A stretch of 5,064 bases of DNA from Gemmataceae bacterium (GTDB taxonomy: Bacteria; Planctomycetota; Planctomycetia; Gemmatales; Gemmataceae). Of the stretch, positions 1 through 5,064 are shown piece by piece. The stretch lies in NCBI GenBank assembly GCA_009691815.1, contig SIAL01000273.1:1-5064 (forward strand). Direction: 5' to 3'. The position numbers and the translations under genes are program-made. Position 1 is the stretch's first letter; each line of letters starts with the position of its first letter. The notes under the pieces were generated by a model that ran no database searches, was not told where the DNA came from, and saw nothing but the letters and a program-made list of their open reading frames with translations.

Positions 1-1217
1 CCATGCATTTCAATTGCGCCGCCATTAAATCCTGATACATTATTTACAAAATAGGAATTTGCTATATCTAATTTGCTAACAGTAAAAATAGCTCCTACCA
101 AGCCGCCTATGCCGGCAGATAATGAATCTCCATTAAAACTAAATTCAGAATTTGTTATTTTAATAGTTGCATTAAGTGACGAATAGTTATATATCCCACC
201 TGTGTCGTTTCTTGCTATTAAGCTATTATTGATTGAAATTGAGTTCGCATTGTCATTTCTTATTCCTTGCAAACTAACATTGATAATTTTGCTGTCAGTT
301 ATATTAAGAGCCCCGGATCCAGATTGGGTGTATATTCCATAACCTTTAATGCCATTGCCAATATCTCCATCTATGAAAATATTTGCCAAATTTAAAGTGC
401 CCCCAATATGGAATACTGCCCCAACCGAGCTGCCGCTAACTTCGGTAAACGAGTTTGCCAGGGTCATGCCCGTTAATTCCGCAGAGGTTGCTTGGGTTTG
501 GGTTACAAAAAGGCCGCTGGCTGCCCTTAGCGTTCTCACTTGCAGTTTTGCGCCTGTCCCAACTCCCCCCCCTACAGGTGCGTTGATCAAAGACGCAGGA
601 AATAGCGTGCTGTCCAAAATTTCATTAACTTGTTGCCCACCCCCGGGCTTTTGAACATAAATACCCGTTATGGCACCATTTAGGCCAACGGATGTTACCG
701 TAAATTGAGCACCCCCGGCATAGGTCGGCCCGGATCCAACCGGTTGGTAAAGAATATCGCCCGGGGCATAGCCAATCCCTGGGGTTGCAACGGAAACTGT
801 CTCAATGCCGTTTATGGCTTGAATAGTCAACGGGGTGAAATCGGAACTTGTACCCGGACCGTTTACCTGAATTTTTGGGTTGGAAAGCAACAATGCCCCA
901 TCGACGCCATTTAGGGTAATGGTTTGAGGAGATTGGGAATTGAAGACGGTTGGATCAAAGGTAATCACGGCATCTTCATTGGAAAGGCCAGCAAGTTGCA
1001 ATCCCCTGCGCAGCGATCCATCCAAAGGACCGCCAACCTCCCCCGGAACATCAGTGATGTTGGTAACCACATAATTGAAGGTGGGAACCAAACGGGATTC
1101 CAACAATTCCAATCGGGGCGATTTATGGTTTCGGTTAGCAATACCTTCACATTTGGAATTGTCAAAGATCGCCGAGATTCGAGAAATTAGGGACCTTCGA
1201 TTTTTGAATTTTGACAT
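1..1217 (-). CDS. Large exported right-handed beta-helix protein, planctomycete LExLExRLVP type (3' end beyond the window)
   Basis: The frame is open from the start codon to the left edge: 405 complete codons with no stop. I chose the ATG at 1217 because AAAAGGGG lies 8 bases upstream; an in-frame ATG at 1223 is too close to that site. Residues 1-33 are basic and polar. Residues 36-45 read LELLESRLVP, the N-terminal motif seen on many large planctomycete surface or exported proteins. Residues 67-101 (GSLRRGLQLAG...AVITFDPTVF) match the CSLREA/GSLR-type cap that precedes beta-helices. Residues about 137-233 are a Gly-rich module starting PGIGYAPGD and ending GTGAKLQV. Residues about 240-405 are beta-helix rungs with Ser/Asn turns at S309, S332, S357 and S388. 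The last one, FVNNVSGFNGGAI, has the FxxN...GGAI pattern of polymorphic-membrane-protein repeats. An extracellular or cell-surface adhesin/structural role is inferred from the fold; no catalytic site is visible. The last 300 bases are much more AT-rich than the rest. Confidence 0.85.
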   Translation of the reverse strand, partial: MSKFKNRRSLISRISAIFDNSKCEGIANRNHKSPRLELLESRLVPTFNYVVTNITDVPGEVGGPLDGSLRRGLQLAGLSNEDAVITFDPTVFNSQSPQTITLNGVDGALLLSNPKIQVNGPGTSSDFTPLTIQAINGIETVSVATPGIGYAPGDILYQPVGSGPTYAGGAQFTVTSVGLNGAITGIYVQKPGGGQQVNEILDSTLFPASLINAPVGGGVGTGAKLQVRTLRAASGLFVTQTQATSAELTGMTLANSFTEVSGSSVGAVFHIGGTLNLANIFIDGDIGNGIKGYGIYTQSGSGALNITDSKIINVSLQGIRNDNANSISINNSLIARNDTGGIYNYSSLNATIKITNSEFSFNGDSLSAGIGGLVGAIFTVSKLDIANSYFVNNVSGFNGGAIEMH

Positions 1218-1514
1218 GTTCATTTCCCCTTTTGGGCTGTTTTGACTATTTTTCCGCCTGAACCCATTGGATCTCATCTTCATTCAAAGAAGGATAATTA
1301 TTCCAAAGGATCGGCAAACTGGATGCCAAGTCTGGAGAAAGGTTTTAGGAAAGGGAATTTGCCTTGGTAATTTGGGCAATTTTCCAGTATCCTCACACCC
1401 ATCTTGCCAACCCCATTTTTCATCAGGATGGACACACCTTTAACGATTGCTATCGGGATAAGGTTTGAGGGTCTTGACGGTTATCATCCAATTTTCATCT
1501 GGTCCCCAAAGGGG
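1218..1514. other. Intergenic gap upstream of the beta-helix gene
   Basis: This 297-base gap separates the stop of the transglutaminase-like gene from the start of the beta-helix gene, both on the minus strand. It should hold the beta-helix promoter, but I see no convincing -35/-10 pair. A 4-bp stem, CCCC-AAA-GGGG, lies at 1504-1514 directly after the transglutaminase stop; it has no T-run and is a weak terminator candidate at best. On the minus strand, short open frames at 1435-1298 (44 codons from GTG) and 1344-1246 (32 codons, no ATG) may be chance or traces of a decayed gene. Confidence 0.4.
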
Positions 1515-2585
1515 TTATCTGGGGATTTTTTTTACTTTCCAGTCTTCCTGAATGGTTTGCCCCTCTAGTTTTCCAACCCCTTGCGACCAAATCGACATCG
1601 TATCCACCCCGGGAAACATCTTGTTTCCAAAGGGTCCCGATGGGATTAGAAAATCAAAATCCTCGTGAAAAACGATCATGTCCCCCGGATCCCTGGCGAA
1701 CCATTGAAGGTGTTGCAAATCGGTGGTACTTGTTGTGACTTGCAGGAATAAATCCACCGGAATCCAACCCAGCTGAAAATGGTGCCATTCCGCCCGCAAA
1801 TACCACTGATGGTTCAGATTTCCTCCCCCTGCCCGATTGGGAATGTAAACGGAAGAACGAGCAATCCTTCCCACCAAGGATCTGGCAGGAATGCCTTGGC
1901 TTCTACAAAGGGCCACAAAAAGAGCATTTATGGCCCCCAAATTTCCCTCTTTTTGGTTTGCACAAACAGAGGCTTTGCGTTCGGTTTTCGTATCATCGCG
2001 AAGTTTGATGTTTTTTCGAACATAAAGGAAAAACCTTTGCGCAACCAACCAATCATCCTCTCCCACTTGCCTTCCCAGTTTTGCCCCCTTCAGCCAACGC
2101 CCAAATTCTTCGGATTCGTGATCAACCGTTGTGGTGGAACGCAGGTAGGGCTTTTGTTCCTCGGGTTTGAGGGCGGGAAACGGGTTTTTAGGAACAAATC
2201 CCGGCCGTTTTGGAACCAATTTGCGATAATGAAGTTCAACCTTTGCCTGCAACTTCGTCTCCAATTGGTTCTTGGTGACGGATTTGGGTAAACCCTCGGC
2301 ACCCACCATGACATTGGTTTGCAAAAACGGCCGCTTGAGCGGGTTTTGCTCGAACGACAGGGTTTGCTTCCCTGGGGACAACTCCACACTTAATACTTTT
2401 TGACAGGGTAAATCAGGCAATTTCGGCACGACAACGATCCAATTGGTCCCTTCAAATCCAGGATTGTTTACCTTCAAAACAAGGGTTGCCTCATAGGTCC
2501 CCGAAATTTTGCGTTCCCAAACCAACGATTTGGCATCTTGCCATTGCCCCAGACTCAACGAAAGGAAGAACAACAGACAATTCAT
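1515..2585 (-). CDS. Secreted transglutaminase-like superfamily protein, probable pseudoenzyme (catalytic Cys replaced by Leu)
   Basis: The protein has 356 residues. The start at 2585 is fixed by AAGGGA about 6 bases upstream and an in-frame TAA further upstream with no other ATG between. Residues 1-14 (MNCLLFFLSLSLGQ) are a short hydrophobic segment like a signal peptide, but without basic residues before it; export is inferred. Residues about 20-145 form a beta-rich N-terminal region resembling that of planctomycete transglutaminase-family proteins. Residues 178-280 are the transglutaminase-like core: ALFVALCRSQGIPAR (221-235), then NLNHQW with H259, then GWIPVD with D278. These fit the Cys-His-Asp triad family. 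However, the Cys expected six residues before the L of ALF reads L216 (codon TTG at 1940-1938). The only nearby Cys are C208 and C227, which are out of register. The C-terminal tail (296-356) includes FARDPGDMIVFHEDF. A binding or scaffold role is possible; the substrate is unknown. It is followed by the beta-helix gene on the same strand, 297 bases on, so co-transcription is doubtful. Confidence 0.85.
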   Translation of the reverse strand: MNCLLFFLSLSLGQWQDAKSLVWERKISGTYEATLVLKVNNPGFEGTNWIVVVPKLPDLPCQKVLSVELSPGKQTLSFEQNPLKRPFLQTNVMVGAEGLPKSVTKNQLETKLQAKVELHYRKLVPKRPGFVPKNPFPALKPEEQKPYLRSTTTVDHESEEFGRWLKGAKLGRQVGEDDWLVAQRFFLYVRKNIKLRDDTKTERKASVCANQKEGNLGAINALFVALCRSQGIPARSLVGRIARSSVYIPNRAGGGNLNHQWYLRAEWHHFQLGWIPVDLFLQVTTSTTDLQHLQWFARDPGDMIVFHEDFDFLIPSGPFGNKMFPGVDTMSIWSQGVGKLEGQTIQEDWKVKKIPR

Positions 2586-2589
2586 GGTA

Positions 2590-2607
2590 GGTCCCTTTTG
2601 AAAGGGG
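2590..2607 (-). promoter_or_regulatory. Hairpin overlapping the ribosome binding site of the transglutaminase-like gene
   Basis: On the minus strand, CCCTTT (2606-2601) and AAAGGG (2598-2593) are perfect complements separated by two bases. The AAGGGA that serves as the ribosome binding site for the start at 2585 is therefore the 3' arm of a short hairpin. A two-base loop is too tight for all six pairs, so about five pairs could form. This could dampen translation, but the stem is weak and the effect is inferred only from the pairing. Confidence 0.35.
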
Positions 2608-2736
2608 AATGCTAACTTTTATGAATCGAAACCAAAGTACCGTTAGCCTAGCTAGTGTTGGAATTTGGAAAACCCAAAGGGCACCTTTTTAAGCCTCCAA
2701 TTACAAGAAATGGGAAGGTATGAACCACTATTCTGA

Positions 2737-2775
2737 CTACTTTTGCAAGCAATCCGGCCTACTTTTGCAAGCAAT
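2737..2775. repeat. Two 17-base direct repeats, CTACTTTTGCAAGCAAT, 22 bases apart
   Basis: The identical 17-mer occurs at 2737-2753 and 2759-2775, a period of 22 bases, or about two helical turns. Its core TTTTGCAAGC (containing the palindrome TTGCAA) occurs a third time at 2836-2845, 73 bases after the second copy, which is close to seven turns. Same-face spacing of repeated sites between divergent genes is typical of operators for a DNA-binding regulator, but no regulator is identified here. Another reading is that the second and third copies are a duplication flanking the palindrome between them. Confidence 0.55.
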
Positions 2776-2795
2776 AACGGAGCTATTAGGTGAAT

Positions 2796-2831
2796 GGCGA
2801 GCCGGCCAGCCGGTAGGAGCCTCCGCTCGCC
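2796..2831. repeat. REP-like cloverleaf palindrome
   Basis: A perfect 7-bp outer stem, GGCGAGC (2796-2802) with GCTCGCC (2825-2831), encloses two further self-complementary units. These are CCGGCCAGCCGG (2802-2813; sharing C2802 with the outer stem, so about 4 bp of it can coexist) and GGAGCCTCC (2816-2824). The element is strongly GC-rich within AT-richer flanks, which is typical of an extragenic palindromic (REP-type) repeat. It is followed by CTGTTTTTG, so transcripts reading rightward could pause or partly terminate here, upstream of the proposed ahcY promoter. No second copy exists in the window, so REP status is inferred. Confidence 0.45.
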
Positions 2832-2835
2832 CTGT

Positions 2836-2845
2836 TTTTGCAAGC
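2836..2845. repeat. Third copy of TTTTGCAAGC
   Basis: This is an exact 10-base match to the core of the two upstream direct repeats, in the same orientation. It lies 4 bases after the cloverleaf palindrome and about 80 bases upstream of the proposed ahcY -35 element. The bases after it (CACAATCC) only loosely resemble those after copy 1 (AATCC). Confidence 0.5.
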
Positions 2846-2926
2846 CACAATCCCTAATTCGAGATTTTCCCCGAAAGAACCCGGTTTTTAGGGGGATAAA
2901 CTGTTATTTGTTCGCCCAAATCACGG

Positions 2927-2954
2927 TTGAATTTCCAATGGCGGATCCTAGAAT
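2927..2954 (+). promoter_or_regulatory. Candidate sigma70-type promoter for ahcY
   Basis: TTGAAT at 2927-2932 and TAGAAT at 2949-2954 are separated by 16 bases and match the -35 and -10 consensus at 4/6 and 5/6. A start near 2961 would give a leader of about 38 bases before the ahcY ATG. A second pair, TTGACT (2954-2959) and CATGAT (2977-2982) with a 17-base spacer, is also well spaced. It would start transcription within the ahcY ribosome site, so I prefer the first. Confidence 0.45.
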
Positions 2955-2998
2955 TGACTACAGAACACCATCATTTCATGATCTAAGCAAGGGAAAAC

Positions 2999-4342
2999 AT
3001 GATAAACAGCACGATTAAAAGCGATGTCAAGGATATGGGTTTGGCAGCTGCCGGGAAAAAACGGATCTTATGGGCCGATTCCGATATGCCCGTCTTGAGG
3101 ATGGTTCGTGATCGCTTTGAAAAGGAAAAACCGCTGGCCGGGCTGAAAATGTCGGCCTGTCTCCATGTGACAGCGGAAACGGCTAATTTGGCTCGGGCCC
3201 TCAAAGCCGGGGGAGCGGATTTGGTTCTAATCGCCTCCAATCCTTTGAGCACCCAAGATGATGTTGCAGCAAGTTTGGTTGCGGACTTTGGCATCTCGGT
3301 TTTCGCGGTTCGTGAAGAAGACAACGATAAATATTATCAGCACATTGTGGAAGCCTTGGCTCATGAACCCAATGTCACCATGGATGATGGTGCGGATTTG
3401 GTTTCCGCTATGATTTTCATCGCCTTGGATCGACTCAAAGATGTCCACCCCGTGGTGAGAGCTTGGGCCGAGAAACTTAGCCCTTCCGAACGAAAAGCCC
3501 TTGTGAGCAAAGTCACCGGCAGCATGGAAGAAACCACTACCGGTGTCAACCGTCTGAGGGCTATGGAACGGGATAATGTCCTGCAATTCCCTGTGATTTC
3601 GGTAAACGACGCTCTCACCAAGCACCTTTTCGATAATCGTTACGGAACAGGTCAAAGCACAATTGACGGCATCATTCGGGCCACCAATGTTTTGTTGTGT
3701 GGCCGTCGAGTGGTGGTGTGTGGTTACGGTTGGTGCGGGAAAGGTGTGGCCCAGCGGGCTAGGGGATTGGGCGCCTTGGTAATTGTCACCGAAGTCGATC
3801 CTGTTCGCGCTTTGGAAGCCGCCATGGATGGTTTTCAGGTAATGCCCATTGCCTGTGCCGCCGCAGAAGGTGACATTTTTATTACCGTTACAGGCAACAG
3901 CGGTGTCATTCGCAAGGAACACTTTGAGGTCATGAAAAATGGCGCCATGGTGTGCAATAGTGGTCACTTTGATGTCGAACTTGACTTGGTTGCTTTGAAG
4001 GAACTATCCGTCTCGATTACCGCCAATATTCGCAATCATGTCGAAGAATACCGGCTGAAAAATGGGAAAAAGGTATTTGTGATTGCCCAAGGACGCCTTG
4101 TGAACCTGGCCGCCGCCGAAGGCCACCCACCTAGCGTGATGGATATGAGCTTTGCCACCCAAGCCCTTGCAACCGAGTTTTGCTTGAATAACAAAGGCAA
4201 ATTGGGCAATAAGGTTTACAATGTCCCGGCCGAAGTGGAGAATTTTGTGGCCACATCCAAGCTAACCTCCATGGGAATGAACATTGACAAACTAACCGCC
4301 GCCCAACAGAAATACATGAGCGGCTGGGAACACGGAACCTAA
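2999..4342 (+). CDS. ahcY: S-adenosylhomocysteine hydrolase (adenosylhomocysteinase), short C-terminus type
   Basis: This cytosolic NAD-dependent enzyme splits S-adenosylhomocysteine into homocysteine and adenosine, removing the product inhibitor of methyltransferases. The 447 residues include every core motif. HVTAETANL (56-64) and NPLSTQDDVAA (81-91) form the substrate domain, with MDDGADL (128-134; D130). EETTTGVNRL (177-186; E178) is followed by SVNDALTKHLFDNRYGTG (201-218), with N203, K208 and D212. The NAD-binding loop is GYGWCGKG (242-249), with E265 after it. SGHFDVELD (321-329) and GHP (375-377) follow. The start at 2999 has AAGGG about 5 bases upstream. The C-terminus ends WEHGT without the KPxxYRY tail of the long bacterial/eukaryotic form, as in archaeal and Thermotoga-type enzymes. 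The spacing from D130 to E178 is about 23 residues longer than in the human enzyme, indicating an insert near residues 138-174. It is probably monocistronic, with its own promoter and terminator. Confidence 0.97.
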   Translation: MINSTIKSDVKDMGLAAAGKKRILWADSDMPVLRMVRDRFEKEKPLAGLKMSACLHVTAETANLARALKAGGADLVLIASNPLSTQDDVAASLVADFGISVFAVREEDNDKYYQHIVEALAHEPNVTMDDGADLVSAMIFIALDRLKDVHPVVRAWAEKLSPSERKALVSKVTGSMEETTTGVNRLRAMERDNVLQFPVISVNDALTKHLFDNRYGTGQSTIDGIIRATNVLLCGRRVVVCGYGWCGKGVAQRARGLGALVIVTEVDPVRALEAAMDGFQVMPIACAAAEGDIFITVTGNSGVIRKEHFEVMKNGAMVCNSGHFDVELDLVALKELSVSITANIRNHVEEYRLKNGKKVFVIAQGRLVNLAAAEGHPPSVMDMSFATQALATEFCLNNKGKLGNKVYNVPAEVENFVATSKLTSMGMNIDKLTAAQQKYMSGWEHGT

Positions 4343-4387
4343 TTGCCAATGGGCAAATAGGGCCTGCTCCTCAGGAAATTTCCCATG

Positions 4388-4423
4388 AAAGCCACCAAGG
4401 GTCTTGCCTTTTGTGGCTTTTTT
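4388..4423 (+). terminator. Rho-independent terminator of ahcY
   Basis: AAAGCCAC (4388-4395) pairs with GTGGCTTT (4413-4420), and the stem continues inward through AAGG/CCTT with a mismatch. The T-run is six bases (4418-4423). The position, 46 bases after the ahcY stop, and the strong GC stem with T-run make this a convincing intrinsic terminator for rightward transcription. A small TTGCC-AATG-GGCAA hairpin sits directly after the stop at 4343-4356. In the reverse direction the stem ends in only three T, so leftward termination is unlikely. Confidence 0.8.
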
Positions 4424-4472
4424 GATGTACATTGCTATGTGATGATTTTGTAAAGTTTTTTTGGCGGAAAGA

Positions 4473-5064
4473 ATGACGGATTCCACCCGATTGTTTCTCC
4501 GAGGTGTTGTCCCCACCGGGCTGACCTTGGGTAATGCGGTAGCCGGCTTTGGAGCCTTGGTTTCAGTGCATCGTTTTTCCCCCCACGATCTTGAATCTTG
4601 GAGCAATATCTACTTAGCAATCGGCCTTTTAATACTTGCCATGGTTTTCGATGCGTTAGATGGTTTGGTCGCGCGTCTTTTGAGATGTGCCAATGATTTT
4701 GGAGCGGAACTCGACTCTTTGTGTGATGGGATTAGTTTTGGCTTGGTTCCGGCCTACCTAATGTTTGTGGTTTTCACCCAGCCCGATTCGGCCTCCTCCT
4801 CGGCCATTTGGGGGCTGGTGGCCTCCTTATACTTGGCTGGAACCTTACTCCGATTGGCAAGATTCAACCTAGAACGCACCCGCCAAGACAAGGCGGATGG
4901 CAAGAAATTTGTAGGACTGCCTTCGCCAGCTGCGGCCGGCTGTATCTGTGGGATTGTCTTGATTCAGGGGCGAATGGTATTGGACCCTCCTTTTGCCACC
5001 TGGATACCCGGTTTTTCAGAGGGCATGGTAAAAATGGCTCTAGTCGCGTGCCCCATTGCCGCGG
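4473..5064 (+). CDS. pssA: CDP-diacylglycerol--serine O-phosphatidyltransferase (3' end beyond the window)
   Basis: This integral membrane enzyme makes phosphatidylserine and CMP from CDP-diacylglycerol and L-serine, the entry to phosphatidylethanolamine. There are 197 complete codons to the right edge with no stop; family members are usually longer, so only the C-terminal part is missing. The CDP-alcohol phosphatidyltransferase signature is perfect: D60-x2-D63-G-x2-A67-R68-x8-G77-x3-D81-x3-D85, supplying metal ligands and the catalytic Asp. GLPSPAAAG (148-156) is the serine-branch motif that separates PssA from phosphatidylglycerophosphate synthases. Hydrophobic segments lie near residues 11-32, 46-62, 87-101, 112-127, 153-165 and 185 onward. 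The start at 4473 is the first in-frame ATG after a TGA at 4440; the upstream GGAAAGA is a poor ribosome site, and TTG at 4461 is an alternative start. The ahcY terminator lies between the genes, so pssA should have its own promoter, but I find no good one in the 49 bases available. Confidence 0.93.
   Translation, partial: MTDSTRLFLRGVVPTGLTLGNAVAGFGALVSVHRFSPHDLESWSNIYLAIGLLILAMVFDALDGLVARLLRCANDFGAELDSLCDGISFGLVPAYLMFVVFTQPDSASSSAIWGLVASLYLAGTLLRLARFNLERTRQDKADGKKFVGLPSPAAAGCICGIVLIQGRMVLDPPFATWIPGFSEGMVKMALVACPIAA

Larger units (their letters stand above)
2586..2998. other. Divergent intergenic region between the transglutaminase-like gene and ahcY
   Basis: This 413-base region must carry promoters for both directions. 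It contains the hairpin at the transglutaminase ribosome site, a 6-base inverted repeat GCTAAC/GTTAGC (2611-2616 and 2642-2647), three TTTTGCAAGC repeats, a cloverleaf palindrome and the candidate ahcY promoter. Open frames that cross it on either strand run through the palindrome and repeats, have no family resemblance and are not called as genes. I see no SAH or SAM riboswitch core. No good promoter for the minus-strand gene is obvious. Confidence 0.7.

Noticed and set aside
349..1190. Plus-strand open frames of 66-101 codons
   Set aside because: They lie opposite the beta-helix gene, whose minus frame is open across the whole interval with recognisable motifs; no family resemblance and no ribosome sites.
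1503..1514. CCCC-AAA-GGGG as terminator of the transglutaminase-like gene
   Set aside because: A 4-bp stem with a 3-base loop and no T-run on the minus strand is too weak to call.
1428..1568. Plus-strand 46-codon frame starting MDTPLTIAIGIRFEG
   Set aside because: It overlaps the end of the transglutaminase-like gene antisense and has no properly spaced ribosome site; chance is the simpler explanation.
1779..2291. Plus-strand 170-codon frame
   Set aside because: Antisense shadow of the transglutaminase-like gene, which has a signal-like N-terminus and clear family motifs.
2611..2647. Inverted repeat GCTAAC/GTTAGC as an operator
   Set aside because: Only six bases with a 25-base gap; frequent by chance and not supported by a nearby promoter.
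2846..2998. SAH riboswitch upstream of ahcY
   Set aside because: Such riboswitches are known upstream of ahcY in some bacteria, but I see no GC-rich conserved core or pseudoknot arrangement in the leader, and the proposed leader is only about 38 bases.
2652..3018. Frames crossing the divergent intergenic region (minus 2652-2843, plus 2794-3018)
   Set aside because: They run through the direct repeats and palindrome, carry no recognisable domain, and the plus frame overlaps the ahcY promoter and start.
3227..3967. Minus-strand 246-codon frame
   Set aside because: Antisense to ahcY, where every catalytic and NAD-binding motif is present on the plus strand.
4292..4620. Minus-strand frames over the ahcY/pssA junction
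   Set aside because: They cross the terminator and lie antisense to the recognisable N-terminus of PssA.

Overview
The window looks like a chromosomal segment of a member of the Planctomycetota, possibly Gemmataceae-like. The main clue is the leftmost protein, whose N-terminus carries the LExLExRLVP motif that recurs in large exported planctomycete proteins, followed by a GSLR...ITFDPTVF cap and right-handed beta-helix rungs. Base composition is moderate (about half G+C in the genes I checked by eye). The genus cannot be named from this sequence.

Layout: two genes on the minus strand occupy the left half and two on the plus strand the right half, diverging from a 413-base intergenic region (2586-2998). 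From left to right they are: (1) a large exported beta-helix protein that runs off the left edge (minus, 1-1217); (2) a secreted transglutaminase-fold protein (minus, 1515-2585) in which the expected catalytic cysteine reads as leucine; (3) ahcY, S-adenosylhomocysteine hydrolase (plus, 2999-4342), closed by a clear intrinsic terminator; (4) pssA, CDP-diacylglycerol--serine O-phosphatidyltransferase (plus, from 4473), which runs off the right edge.

The divergent region is the most structured non-coding stretch. It holds three copies of TTTTGCAAGC, two of them inside a 17-base direct repeat spaced 22 bases apart. It also holds a REP-like cloverleaf palindrome (2796-2831) and a plausible sigma70-type promoter for ahcY. 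A small hairpin overlaps the ribosome binding site of the transglutaminase-like gene.

The four genes do not form an evident pathway. ahcY (methyl-cycle recycling) and pssA (phosphatidylserine synthesis) are housekeeping genes separated by a terminator, and the two minus-strand genes are envelope or exported proteins with a 297-base gap between them. I see no defence system, mobile element, CRISPR array, tRNA or rRNA. The points most worth following are the probable pseudoenzyme transglutaminase, the GxGY-type module inserted into the beta-helix cap, and the repeat/palindrome cluster upstream of ahcY.
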